This document shows, in pieces, positions 1-8,640 of a DNA stretch of 64,000 nt. How positions within the stretch are numbered: position 1 is the first letter of the stretch; the number at the start of each line of letters is the position of its first letter. Origin of the DNA: Comamonadaceae bacterium (GTDB lineage Bacteria > Pseudomonadota > Gammaproteobacteria > Burkholderiales > Burkholderiaceae_C); NCBI GenBank assembly GCA_947443645.1, contig CANEXF010000007.1, forward strand, positions 110,038 to 174,037. The letters are read 5' to 3'. The notes below the pieces were generated by a model. The model saw only the letters and a list, made by a program, of their open reading frames with translations, made no database searches and had not been told where the DNA came from. A program made the position numbers and the translations under genes.

Positions 1-2
1 AG

Positions 3-1157
3 TCCGAAGGCTGGTGGCACACCATGATTGGCCCCGGCAAGCCGGTCGACACCACACGTTTTTTTGTCATCGGCGTGAACAACCTCGGCTCCTGCTTTGG
101 CTCGACCGGGCCGATGCAGCGCAACCCCGACACTGGCGACATTTACGGCGCGGATTTTCCGGTCGTGACGGTGCAGGACTGGGTTGATGCGCAAGCCCGC
201 TTGCTCGACGCCCTGGGCATACAAACGCTGGCCGCCGTGATGGGCGGCAGCCTGGGCGGCATGCAGGCGCTGAGCTGGACGCTGCAATATCCCGATCGCG
301 TGCGCCATGCGGTGGTGGTCGCCAGCGCGCCCAACCTGACAGCAGAAAACATCGCCTTCAACGAAGTCGCGCGCCGTGCCATCGTCACCGATCCGGATTT
401 TCACGGCGGTCACTACGCTCGCCTGGGCGTGCTGCCCAAGCGCGGCCTGACCATTGCCCGCATGATTGGCCACATCACCTATCTGAGCGACGATGTGATG
501 AACGAGAAATTCGGACGGAAGTTACAGGCCCCCACGCTTGTCGCTTCGCGTACTGCGCTGCCCCCCGAGGGGGCGCTGCGCCTGCGGCCCGGCAAAGCCG
601 GTTCCGCGGCCCTGGCTGGTGAAGAAGAAGCCCCCACGTATGTCGCTGCGCCTACTGCGCTGCCGCCCTATGAGGCGGAATTTTCTTGTGGCGGCCCTTC
701 GCTGCGTTCGTCAGCCCCGGCTGGTGAAGAAGACGCCCCCACGCCAGTCGCTGCGGTTGCCGCGTCTCCTTTCAAGTATTCAACGCAGGACGTCGAGTTC
801 CAGATCGAGAGTTATCTGCGTTACCAGGGCGACAAGTTCAGCGAATACTTTGACGCCAACACCTATTTGCTGATCACGCGCGCGCTCGACTACTTTGACC
901 CGGCCAGCGCCTTTGGCGGCGACCTGAGTGCGGCGCTTGCCAAAGCCAGCGCCAAATTCCTGCTGGTGAGCTTCACCACGGATTGGCGGTTTTCACCGGC
1001 GCGTAGCCGCGAGATCGTCAAGGCCTTGCTGGACAACCAACGCGACCTGAGCTACGCGGAAATCGATGCGCCGCACGGGCATGATGCCTTTTTGCTCGAT
1101 GACGAACGCTACATGGGCGTGGTGCGCTCCTATTTTCAGAGCAAGGTGGCGACATGA
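3..1157 (+). CDS. metX: Homoserine O-acetyltransferase MetX (5' partial, with in-frame repeat insertion)
   Basis: This alpha/beta-hydrolase-fold enzyme acylates L-homoserine as the first committed step of methionine synthesis in the cytoplasm. The reading frame is open from the window edge ([14 protein letters not shown]), so the true start lies upstream. The nucleophile motif GGSLGGMQ has its Ser codon at 249-251. The acid is in FTTDWRFSP and the histidine in DAPHGHDAF near the C-terminus. Between KFGRKLQ and [10 protein letters not shown], where family members normally continue directly, about 80 extra residues are encoded by repeat DNA (528-767); the frame is preserved. metW overlaps the end by 4 bp, the usual metX-metW arrangement. 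All catalytic motifs survive, so I infer an active protein with an extra loop. Confidence 0.95.
   Translation, partial: SEGWWHTMIGPGKPVDTTRFFVIGVNNLGSCFGSTGPMQRNPDTGDIYGADFPVVTVQDWVDAQARLLDALGIQTLAAVMGGSLGGMQALSWTLQYPDRVRHAVVVASAPNLTAENIAFNEVARRAIVTDPDFHGGHYARLGVLPKRGLTIARMIGHITYLSDDVMNEKFGRKLQAPTLVASRTALPPEGALRLRPGKAGSAALAGEEEAPTYVAAPTALPPYEAEFSCGGPSLRSSAPAGEEDAPTPVAAVAASPFKYSTQDVEFQIESYLRYQGDKFSEYFDANTYLLITRALDYFDPASAFGGDLSAALAKASAKFLLVSFTTDWRFSPARSREIVKALLDNQRDLSYAEIDAPHGHDAFLLDDERYMGVVRSYFQSKVAT
528..767 (+). repeat. Composite repeat insertion inside metX
   Basis: About 240 bp of repeat DNA sits in frame within metX. It begins with a clean copy of the 47-bp core (528-574, from GCCCCCACGCTTG to CCCGAGGGGGC). 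A GGCCCGGCAAAGCCGG hairpin module follows near 588-603, then two decayed copies of the core start around 631 and 735. The translated insert begins [16 protein letters not shown] and is rich in Ala, Pro and Glu, unlike the flanking enzyme. Confidence 0.88.
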
Positions 1158-1771
1158 ACAGCCTTCCCGGTTTGAATCTGCCGCCGTCGGCAGACCTGCT
1201 GTCGATTGCACGGCTGGTGCCGCATGGCGCCCGTGTGCTCGATCTGGGCTGCGGCACTGGCGAGTTGCTGGCCTATCTGATGCGTGAGCGCGGCTGCTCG
1301 GGCTATGGCGTAGAAATCAATGACGCCAATGTTCAGGCCTGTGTGGCGCGCGGCGTCAATGTGATCCAGCTCAACCTGGACGAGGGCTTGAGTCTGTTTG
1401 GCGACCACTCCTTTGATGTGGTGTTGCAAATCGACACCCTGCAGCACCTGCGCAATGCCGAGGTGATGCTGCGTGAAACCGCGCGCGTCGGCCGCCTGGG
1501 CATTGTTGCCTTTCCCAATTTCGGGCATTGGCCGAATCGCCTGGCGGTGCTGCGCGGTCGCATGCCGGTGACCAAGGTCTTGCCTTACCAGTGGTATGAC
1601 ACCCCGAATATCCGTGTCGGCACGCTGCAGGATTTTGAAGCCCTGGCGCTGCAAAACAAGCTCGAAATCATGGACCAGTTCGGCCTGCAGGATGGCCGTG
1701 AAATCCGTTTCTGGCCGAATGCGCTGGCCAGCCGTGCGGTGTTCAAGGTTCAACGCGCCCCGTCAGCATGA
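1154..1771 (+). CDS. metW: Methionine biosynthesis protein MetW
   Basis: MetW is a class I SAM-methyltransferase-fold protein of about 200 residues that is found with MetX in proteobacteria. The SAM-binding loop [15 protein letters not shown] is at about residues 26-40, and the conserved PNFGHWPNR and [10 protein letters not shown] motifs follow. The start ATG overlaps the metX stop (ATGAACA), which implies translational coupling. The stop in turn overlaps the start of the chromate transporter gene. The exact biochemical role in homoserine acylation is not visible from sequence. Length (205 aa) is normal for the family. Confidence 0.95.
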   Translation: MNSLPGLNLPPSADLLSIARLVPHGARVLDLGCGTGELLAYLMRERGCSGYGVEINDANVQACVARGVNVIQLNLDEGLSLFGDHSFDVVLQIDTLQHLRNAEVMLRETARVGRLGIVAFPNFGHWPNRLAVLRGRMPVTKVLPYQWYDTPNIRVGTLQDFEALALQNKLEIMDQFGLQDGREIRFWPNALASRAVFKVQRAPSA

Positions 1772-3144
1772 CAGATCAGCCGCCGCCTGCGCCCGCAAGC
1801 ATTTCCTTTGCCGAGGCGTTTCGATTCTGGCTGCAGCTGGGTTTCATCAGCTTTGGCGGGCCGGCCGGTCAGATTGCCATCATGCACCGCGAGCTGGTCG
1901 AGCGCCGGCACTGGGTTTCTGAAAAGCGCTTTTTGCACGCGCTCAACTTTTGCATGGTGCTGCCCGGCCCGGAAGCGCAGCAACTGGCGACCTATCTGGG
2001 TTGGCTGATGCACCGCACGCGCGGCGGGCTGGTCGCGGGCACCTTGTTTGTGCTGCCTTCGCTGCTGCTGCTGATTGCCTTGAGCTGGATATACATGGCC
2101 TTCGGCCAGCTGCCGCTGGTGGCGGCCGTCTTTTACGGCATCAAGCCGGCAGTGGCGGCGATTGTGCTGCATGCGCTGCACCGCATTGCCAGCAAGTCAT
2201 TGGGGAATCCGCTCCTGACGCCCGTACCTTGGGCGCTTGCAGCTATGAGTTTTATAGCGATCTGGGCTTTCCAGCTGCCGTTTCCGCTGGTCGTTCTGAG
2301 CGCCATGCTGATCGGTGCGCTGCTGGCCCGCGTGGCGCCTGGCCGGCTGCTGCGCAGCAGCGCGCATGCGGCTGCTGGTGTGGTGCATTACCCTGCCGCG
2401 GCGGTGCTCGACGATGACACGCCCACGCCCGCTCATGCCTTGTTCAAATGGTCGCGCCTGGCGCGGGTGCTGCTCGCAGGCGCGCTGCTCTGGCTGCTGC
2501 CCATGGCGGCGCTGCTGCTGACGAATGGCTGGAGCGGCACGCTCACGCAAGTCGGCTGGTTCTTCACCAAGGCGGCGCTGCTAACCTTTGGCGGCGCTTA
2601 CGCGGTGCTACCTTATGTCAACCAGGCCGCGGTGGAGCATTACCACTGGCTCAGCACAGCGCAGATGATGGACGGTCTTGCACTGGGCGAAACCACGCCA
2701 GGCCCGCTCATCATGGTGGTGACTTTTGTCGGTTTTTTGGCCGGCTGGAGCCAACAGGTGCTGGGCCCGGGTGCGGTGTTGCTGGGTGCGGTGCTGGCGG
2801 CGTGTGTGGCGACCTGGTTTACTTTTTTGCCATCTTTTGTCTTCATTCTGGCGGGCGGGCCCTGGGTTGAATCTACGCGTGGCAAGCTCAGGCTGACCGC
2901 CCCACTGGCGGCGGTGACGGCGGCCGTGGTCGGCGTGATTGCCAACCTCGCTCTGTTTTTCATAGCGGCTGTCGCCTATCCCGCGGGCGCCACAGGCATT
3001 TTTAATACCCAGCCCGACTGGGTCGCGCTGACGCTGGTCGTGGCTGCAGCGCTGGCGCTGTGGCGCCTCAAGTGGGGCGTCATCACGGTCATCGCGGCTG
3101 CGGCCGGCTTGGGCGTGTTGCTGCGATTCACCTCGCTGGCTTGA
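1768..3144 (+). CDS. chrA: Chromate efflux transporter, ChrA (CHR) family
   Basis: This is an inner-membrane protein of 458 aa with two homologous halves. Each half carries a Gly-rich motif typical of CHR transporters: FISFGGPAGQIAIMH at about residue 27, and LTFGGAYAVLPYVNQ in the second half, followed by GLALGETTPGPLIMVVTF. About ten hydrophobic segments are apparent. Family members export chromate, although many chromosomal homologues have an untested substrate. It is translationally coupled to metW through an ATGA overlap, an unusual partner for a methionine gene. A short palindrome of the AGCTAT repeat family (around 2235-2259) is read through inside the coding region. Confidence 0.9.
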   Translation: MTDQPPPAPASISFAEAFRFWLQLGFISFGGPAGQIAIMHRELVERRHWVSEKRFLHALNFCMVLPGPEAQQLATYLGWLMHRTRGGLVAGTLFVLPSLLLLIALSWIYMAFGQLPLVAAVFYGIKPAVAAIVLHALHRIASKSLGNPLLTPVPWALAAMSFIAIWAFQLPFPLVVLSAMLIGALLARVAPGRLLRSSAHAAAGVVHYPAAAVLDDDTPTPAHALFKWSRLARVLLAGALLWLLPMAALLLTNGWSGTLTQVGWFFTKAALLTFGGAYAVLPYVNQAAVEHYHWLSTAQMMDGLALGETTPGPLIMVVTFVGFLAGWSQQVLGPGAVLLGAVLAACVATWFTFLPSFVFILAGGPWVESTRGKLRLTAPLAAVTAAVVGVIANLALFFIAAVAYPAGATGIFNTQPDWVALTLVVAAALALWRLKWGVITVIAAAAGLGVLLRFTSLA

Positions 3145-3189
3145 CTCAGCTACGGCGGCCACAGCCTCTGGCAGGCGGTGCGCCGCGTT

Positions 3190-5043
3190 ATGCTCAAGCG
3201 CATGCGAGCTGATACACAAACACATGGCGCGGCCAACTGGCAACGGGCGCTGGCCCGGCTGTTTGGCAGCTGGGTGCATGCCGTGTCGCCAGCCACCTTG
3301 CGCGCCGACGCCATGGCTGGTTTGCTGGGCGCGGTGCTGGTGCTGCCGCAAGGCATTGCGTTTGCGATGCTGGCCGGCCTGCCGCCCGAGTACGGGCTTT
3401 ACACCGCAGTGGTTCCCTGCATTGTTGCGGCGCTGTTTGGCTCGAGCTGGCATGTCATGTCCGGGCCGACCAATGCCAATTCGCTGGCGCTGTTTGCCAT
3501 GCTGTCGCCGCTGGCTTTTGCCTTCTCGCCCGCCTATATCCAGCTGGCGCTGGCTGTGACGGTGATGGTTGGCATCATGCAGTGGCTGATAGGGGCCTTG
3601 CGGCTGGGCAGCCTGGCCAACTTCATTTCGCCGGCAGCGCTGTTTGGCTTTACCTCGGGTGCGGCGATCCTGATTGGCGTGTATGCCTTGCCCGATCTGC
3701 TGGGCCTGGCGCCAGCCGGCCACCACGGTGCCGCGGCGGTTCTTGAACATGTGGCTTCGCAGCTGAGCCATGCGCAACCTGCGGCCGTGCTGATTGCCGC
3801 TATCACGGCGCTGGTGGCTTGGGGCATTCGATATTTCAAGCCCCGGTGGCCCTACATGTTGCTGGGGCTGGTGGCCGCGACGGCGCTGAGCTGGCTCTGG
3901 TTTCACTGGGCCAGCACAGTGCCTGTGCTGCCCGCCAAGGCCTTGCGCACCGTGGGGCAAATCGCCACGCCCTGGCCACGTTTTGAGCTGCCGCATATCG
4001 CGTGGTCCGCCGTGCCTGATCTGCTCGGGCTGGCATTTGCATTGACGATTGTGGCCCTGGGCCAGGCGATCTCGATTGCCAAGGCGGTGGCCGCACGCTC
4101 CGGTCAGCGCATTGATGCGAACCGCGAATTTCGCGGCCAGGGTTTGTCCAATATTGTGGGCGGCTTTTTTTCCTGTTATGTATCCTGCGGCTCGATGAAC
4201 CGCTCCATGCCCAACCTTCAGGCAGGCGCACGCACGCCGCTGGCGGCGGTTTTTTCGGCGCTGTTGCTGCTGCTGCTGGTGGCGCTCAGTTCGTCCCTGC
4301 TGGCGCAAATTCCCATGGCCGCACTGGCCGCGCTGCTGCTGCTGGTGGCCATCGCCTTGCTGGACATGGCGCGCTGGCGCCAGCTTTTCAGGCTCAGCCG
4401 CACCGAGTTCGCAGTCGCCCTGGCCACGCTGGTGGCGACGGTGACGATCAGGCTGGAAATGGCGATTTTGCTGGGCACCTTGCTGTCGCTGATGTCATTT
4501 TTGTACCGTACCTCCAAGCCAGCCATGCGCACCATGGGTTTTGACGGCTGGGGGCCGCAGCGGCAGTTCGTGGTGCTTGACGACGTGCAACGTTCGGCGC
4601 CGCATGTCTTGCCTGAATGCCCCCAGTTAAAACTGCTGCGCATGGAAGGCGAGGTTTACTTTGGTGCGACCCAGCATGTGGCCGACACGCTGCACGCCCT
4701 GCGTCACGCGCCGCATGTGCAAAAGCATTTGCTGGTGATGGGCAAAAGCATGAACTTCATTGATCTGGCCGGCGCCGAACTCTGGGAGGCCGAACTCACG
4801 GCGCGTCGCGCCATCGGTGGCGACCTGTACTTTCACCGGCCCAGGCCTGAAGTCATCAAGATGTGGAAAACCACGGGCTTTACCCGGCTGCTGGGGCCCG
4901 AGCACCAGTTTCCCGACAAACGCAGCGCCATCGCCACGATTTTCTCCAAGCTGGACCGCAGCATCTGCAGCAGCTGCACGGCACGCATTTTCTGGGAATG
5001 CCAAAGCCTGCCGCCTGCGACCCCGCGATCGGGTACACCTTGA
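3190..5043 (+). CDS. SulP-family anion transporter with C-terminal STAS domain
   Basis: This is an inner-membrane anion permease of the SulP/SLC26 type. The N-terminal half has the family signature GAVLVLPQGIAFAMLAGLPPEYGLYTAVVP and about 10-12 hydrophobic spans. The last ~150 residues form a soluble STAS-like domain (VYFGATQHVADTLHAL to GKSMNFIDLAGAELWE), ending in a Cys-rich tail CSSCTARIFWECQ. The substrate (sulfate, bicarbonate or a dicarboxylate) cannot be decided from sequence. The start is uncertain: GTG 3178, ATG 3190 and ATG 3202 are all in frame. I chose 3190 because a GGCGG stretch lies upstream at a usable distance. It follows chrA by about 45 bp. Confidence 0.88.
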   Translation: MLKRMRADTQTHGAANWQRALARLFGSWVHAVSPATLRADAMAGLLGAVLVLPQGIAFAMLAGLPPEYGLYTAVVPCIVAALFGSSWHVMSGPTNANSLALFAMLSPLAFAFSPAYIQLALAVTVMVGIMQWLIGALRLGSLANFISPAALFGFTSGAAILIGVYALPDLLGLAPAGHHGAAAVLEHVASQLSHAQPAAVLIAAITALVAWGIRYFKPRWPYMLLGLVAATALSWLWFHWASTVPVLPAKALRTVGQIATPWPRFELPHIAWSAVPDLLGLAFALTIVALGQAISIAKAVAARSGQRIDANREFRGQGLSNIVGGFFSCYVSCGSMNRSMPNLQAGARTPLAAVFSALLLLLLVALSSSLLAQIPMAALAALLLLVAIALLDMARWRQLFRLSRTEFAVALATLVATVTIRLEMAILLGTLLSLMSFLYRTSKPAMRTMGFDGWGPQRQFVVLDDVQRSAPHVLPECPQLKLLRMEGEVYFGATQHVADTLHALRHAPHVQKHLLVMGKSMNFIDLAGAELWEAELTARRAIGGDLYFHRPRPEVIKMWKTTGFTRLLGPEHQFPDKRSAIATIFSKLDRSICSSCTARIFWECQSLPPATPRSGTP

Positions 5044-5055
5044 GGTCATCAGCCC

Positions 5056-5922
5056 ATGCTTAAATTTGCCGCCAACCTCAGCTGGATGTACACCGAGCTG
5101 CCTGCCGACGATCGCTTTGAAGCGGCGGCCAAGGACGGGTTTTCTGCGGTTGAAATCCTCTCGCCTTATGCCTGGCCGGCCAGGGAGCTGGCGGCGCGCC
5201 TCAAAGCCCACGGCTTGTCGCTGGTCTTGTTCAATGCGCCGCCCGGTGGCAGCGATGCGGCGGGTGTTCAGCAGGCCTGGGCCTCGGGAGAAAAAGGCAC
5301 GGCCTGCCTGCCCGGACGCGAGGCGGAGTTTCTTGCCGGTGTTGCGCTGGCGCTGGCGTATGCCGAGGCGCTGGATTGCCCGCGTATTCACGTCATGGCA
5401 GGCTGCATGACCGAGGGGCTTGACCGGCAGGCCCTCAGGCCGACCTATGTCAATAATTTGCGGCATGCCGCGCAGGCGGCTGCGGCATCTGGCCTGCAGG
5501 TGCTGATTGAGCCGATCAACACGCGCGACATAGCGCGCTACTTCTTGAACCGGCAAGACCACGCGCATGAAATCATCGCCGATGTGGGCGCGGCCAATCT
5601 CAAGGTGCAGATGGACCTCTACCACTGCCAGGTTGTGGAGGGCGATGTGGCCATGAAGCTGCGCAAATACCTGCCGACCGGCCAGGTTGGCCATATTCAG
5701 ATCGCCGGCGTGCCCGGACGCAACGAACCCGATACCGGTGAGCTCAACTACCCCTATCTGTTTTCGGTTTTGCAGGCGCTTGACTACCGTGGCTGGATAG
5801 GCTGCGAGTACCAGCCAGCACGCGGCAGCGCGGCCGGCGCCACCTCGGTCGGACTGGGTTGGCTGCACCAGGCGCAGGCCACGGGAACGGCAGAGGCACA
5901 GGCTTTTAAGCCGCCGGCCTGA
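5056..5922 (+). CDS. hyi: Hydroxypyruvate isomerase family protein
   Basis: This is a TIM-barrel sugar isomerase of the AP-endonuclease-2/Hyi family, 288 aa. The N-terminus [16 protein letters not shown] and the segments [32 protein letters not shown] and [20 protein letters not shown] are characteristic. They carry the expected Glu, Asp, His and Glu metal ligands. The enzyme interconverts hydroxypyruvate and tartronate semialdehyde, although some homologues (OtnI type) act on other oxo acids. It lies 12 bp after the SulP gene and is probably cotranscribed with it. There is no glyoxylate carboligase or tartronate reductase next to it, so the pathway is not confirmed by context. Confidence 0.88.
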   Translation: MLKFAANLSWMYTELPADDRFEAAAKDGFSAVEILSPYAWPARELAARLKAHGLSLVLFNAPPGGSDAAGVQQAWASGEKGTACLPGREAEFLAGVALALAYAEALDCPRIHVMAGCMTEGLDRQALRPTYVNNLRHAAQAAAASGLQVLIEPINTRDIARYFLNRQDHAHEIIADVGAANLKVQMDLYHCQVVEGDVAMKLRKYLPTGQVGHIQIAGVPGRNEPDTGELNYPYLFSVLQALDYRGWIGCEYQPARGSAAGATSVGLGWLHQAQATGTAEAQAFKPPA

Positions 5923-5984
5923 GCCCGATAAAATCAGCGCATCGGGCCAACCATCCCCTAACTTTCTCATCAAGGCTGCTGCCC

Positions 5985-6842
5985 GTGTCCGATCGCCTCG
6001 CCGTTTTCTCCCAATACCTTTTTCCCAAGCAGGCCCTCACCGCATTTGCCGGCTTTGTCGCATCGCGCGAGTGGGGCTGGGTCACGACTGAAATCATTCG
6101 CCGTTTTGTCGCTAAATACCAGGTAAACATGGACGAGGCGCTGAACCCGGACATCGCCAGCTACCCGAGCTTCAATGCTTTTTTCACGCGTGCGCTCAAG
6201 CCCGGCGTCAGGCCGCTGGCTCAGGCCGATCTGGTTTGCCCGGTGGACGGCGCGATCAGCCAGTTTGGCGCGATAGAGCAAGACCAGATTTTCCAGGCCA
6301 AGGGCCACCGTTATTCGACCACGGCTGTGGTCGGAGGTGATGCCGCGCTGGCGGCGCAATTCCAGGACGGCAGCTTTGCCACGCTGTATTTGAGCCCGCG
6401 CGACTACCACCGCATCCACATGCCTTGCGATGGCCGCCTGACGCGCATGGTGTATGTGCCAGGCGACCTGTTTTCGGTCAATCCGACAACGGCGCGCGGT
6501 GTGCCTGGCCTGTTTGCGCGCAATGAACGCGTGGTTTGCGTGTTCGAGTCGGTGCGCGGCCCTTTTGTGCTGATCCTGGTTGGCGCGACCATTGTGGGCA
6601 GCATGGCGACGGTCTGGCACGGTCTGGTCAATCCTCCGCGTCTGCCGGCGCTCAAGGCCTGGCATTACGGCGGCGCGGGCCAGCCCCAAGTGCTGCTCAA
6701 GCAAGGCGAGGAAATGGGCCGCTTTTTGCTCGGCTCCACGGTCGTGATGCTGTTCCCCAAGGGTGGCTTGCAGTTCAATCCGGCCTGGGCGCCTGCGCGC
6801 GGCATACAGCTGGGCGAAGCCATGGCTCATTACCAGTATTGA
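5985..6842 (+). CDS. psd: Phosphatidylserine decarboxylase proenzyme
   Basis: The enzyme makes phosphatidylethanolamine from phosphatidylserine at the inner membrane. It is a pyruvoyl enzyme that self-cleaves. The cleavage motif is visible as RFLLGSTVVMLFPKG near the C-terminus, with the Gly-Ser bond being the processing site. The catalytic Asp (CPVDGAISQFG) and His (YLSPRDYHRIHMPCDG) regions are intact. Length of 285 aa fits the proteobacterial membrane-associated type. The start is GTG at 5985, because the protein begins SDRLAVFSQYLFPKQ and there is no better ATG upstream. It lies 62 bp downstream of hyi on the same strand. Confidence 0.95.
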   Translation: MSDRLAVFSQYLFPKQALTAFAGFVASREWGWVTTEIIRRFVAKYQVNMDEALNPDIASYPSFNAFFTRALKPGVRPLAQADLVCPVDGAISQFGAIEQDQIFQAKGHRYSTTAVVGGDAALAAQFQDGSFATLYLSPRDYHRIHMPCDGRLTRMVYVPGDLFSVNPTTARGVPGLFARNERVVCVFESVRGPFVLILVGATIVGSMATVWHGLVNPPRLPALKAWHYGGAGQPQVLLKQGEEMGRFLLGSTVVMLFPKGGLQFNPAWAPARGIQLGEAMAHYQY

Positions 6843-6940
6843 GCTTGGGCCGAGACCTCCGCATAAGCCCTAATAGGCTTTTGACCCCACGGCCCCACCT
6901 GCGGATGTAAAGTGAGTCTGATCCATCTGCCGGAGTTTCC

Positions 6941-8629
6941 ATGAATGCCCCTTCCCATCGCGACGCGTTTCGCCCTGATTCGTCGAACACCCTGAACGCC
7001 ACGCAAGCCCTGTCCGAGGTTACGGCGCAGTGGGACGCGGACATCGTCAAGCAGATTTCCGACTACATCACGATTCCCGCCAAGTCACCCGGCTTTGACA
7101 GCGAGTGGAAAGCCCATGGCCATATCGACACCGTCATGCGCAATGCTGCAAGCTGGGTGCAAGCGCAAAAAATTCCTGGCTTGACACTGGAAATCGTGCA
7201 GCTTGAAGGGCGCACGCCGGTGCTGTTTTTCGAGATCCCGGCTTCATCGGGTAAGGGCGGAACCGAGCGTAGCGAAGCGACGAGCGCGGGAGCCACGCAA
7301 TTTCCCGACGGGCCGCCTCAAGGGAAATTAGCCCCCTCGGGGGGCAGCGCAGTACGCGAAGCGACAAGCGTGGGGGCCGTGGCATCAGCGCCGGGCCGCT
7401 CCCAAGCAATGCCAGCCCCCTCGGGGGGCAGCGCAGTACGCGAAGCGACAAGCGTGGGGGCCAATCCAACAGTGTTGATGTACGGCCACCTCGACAAACA
7501 ACCCGAATTCACCGGCTGGCGCAGTGATCTCGGACCCTGGACGCCCAAGTACGAAGGCGGCCTGCTGTATGGCCGGGGCGGCGCCGATGACGGTTATGCG
7601 GTCTATGCGAGCATTGCCGCTGTCCAGGCGCTGAAAAGCCAGGGCCTGGCCCATCCACGCATCGTCGGCTTGATCGAGTCCTGTGAAGAAAGCGGCTCCT
7701 ATGACCTGCTGCCCTATGTCAATGCGCTCAGGCCCCGGCTGGGAGATGTGGCGCTGGTGGTCTGCCTCGATTCAGGCGCTGGCAACTACGACCAGCTCTG
7801 GCTCACGACCAGTCTGCGCGGCAATGGCGGTGGCGTGCTGAAAGTCGAGGTGCTGACCGAAGGCGTGCATTCTGGCGACGCCAGCGGACTGGTGCCGTCC
7901 AGCTTTCGCATCATGCGCCAGGTGCTGGACCGCCTCGAAGACAGCCGCACCGGCCGTTTGCTGCCGCAAAGCTTTCACTGCGAGGTGCCGGCCGACCGGC
8001 TGGCGCAGGCCAAGGCCACCGCAGCCATTCTGGGCGACGAGCTCTACAAGCGCTTTCCCTGGGCCCATGCCGATTGTGAAGGCGCCAGCTTCACGCTGCC
8101 CATGACCACCGATCCGGTCGAAGCGCTGCTCAACCGCACCTGGCGGCCGACGCTCAGCGTGACCGGCGCCGAAGGCTTTCCGGCGTTCCGGGACGCGGGC
8201 AATGTGCTCAGGCCCTACACGGCCTTCAAGCTGTCGCTGCGTTTTCCGCCCTTGATTGACGCGAGCGCCGCAGTGCAGGAGCTCAAAGCCCTGCTTGAGG
8301 ACAATGCGCCCTACCAGGCCAAGGTCACTTTTGACGGCCATGGCGGGGCCAATGGCTGGAACGCACCGGACACAGCGCCCTGGTTTGAAGCGGCCTTGCA
8401 GGGCGCGTCGCAGAGTTTTTTTGGCGCGCCTTGCGCCACCATTGGACAGGGCGGCACCATTCCCCTGATGAGCATGCTCAGCCAGGGTTTCCCCAAGGCG
8501 CAAATGATGGTTTGCGGCGTGCTCGGCCCCAAAAGCAATGCGCATGGACCGAATGAGTTCTTGCATGTGCCTTATGCCAAGAGGCTGACCGCCGCTGTGG
8601 CGCATGTGATGGCCTGCGTGCCGGACTGA
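6941..8629 (+). CDS. M20-family metallopeptidase (dipeptidase type) with in-frame repeat insertion
   Basis: This is a zinc dipeptidase/carboxypeptidase of the M20 family. The metal-site motifs are present: MYGHLDKQPE (His and Asp), GRGGADDGYAVY (bridging Asp), ESCEESGSYD (catalytic Glu pair), CLDSGAG, and a late His in SNAHGPNEFLHV. The dimerisation domain lies between them. The natural protein would be about 490 aa; this one is 562 because some 72 residues of repeat-encoded sequence (7246-7462) sit between FFEIPAS and NPTVLMYGHLD. That is just before the first metal ligand, on the edge of the catalytic domain. The frame is kept. The substrate is unknown. Confidence 0.92.
   Translation: MNAPSHRDAFRPDSSNTLNATQALSEVTAQWDADIVKQISDYITIPAKSPGFDSEWKAHGHIDTVMRNAASWVQAQKIPGLTLEIVQLEGRTPVLFFEIPASSGKGGTERSEATSAGATQFPDGPPQGKLAPSGGSAVREATSVGAVASAPGRSQAMPAPSGGSAVREATSVGANPTVLMYGHLDKQPEFTGWRSDLGPWTPKYEGGLLYGRGGADDGYAVYASIAAVQALKSQGLAHPRIVGLIESCEESGSYDLLPYVNALRPRLGDVALVVCLDSGAGNYDQLWLTTSLRGNGGGVLKVEVLTEGVHSGDASGLVPSSFRIMRQVLDRLEDSRTGRLLPQSFHCEVPADRLAQAKATAAILGDELYKRFPWAHADCEGASFTLPMTTDPVEALLNRTWRPTLSVTGAEGFPAFRDAGNVLRPYTAFKLSLRFPPLIDASAAVQELKALLEDNAPYQAKVTFDGHGGANGWNAPDTAPWFEAALQGASQSFFGAPCATIGQGGTIPLMSMLSQGFPKAQMMVCGVLGPKSNAHGPNEFLHVPYAKRLTAAVAHVMACVPD
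7246..7462 (-). repeat. Double repeat insertion inside the M20 peptidase gene
   Basis: Two near-identical 47-bp cores (7331-7377 and 7415-7461) lie in reverse orientation relative to the gene. They are preceded by a hairpin module with CAATTTCCC and GGGAAATTAG arms (about 7300-7331). Both cores are read in the same frame and give [16 protein letters not shown] twice. The DNA matches the metX copy base for base over nearly the whole core. Confidence 0.92.
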
Positions 8630-8640
8630 TTGCAGGCTTT

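Noticed and set aside
528..767. metX considered a pseudogene because of the inserted DNA
   Set aside because: The frame is open through the insert and all catalytic motifs are kept, and the same pattern is seen in three other intact genes.
2608..4308. Long open frame (566 codons) on the minus strand across chrA and SulP
   Set aside because: It is antisense to two clear membrane proteins. Its product is a Gln/Arg/His-rich sequence typical of the opposite strand of GC-rich genes, with no domain.
7331..7461. Two spaced 47-bp repeats considered as a CRISPR fragment
   Set aside because: There are only two units, they lie inside a protein-coding frame, single copies occur at distant sites in both orientations, and there are no cas genes.
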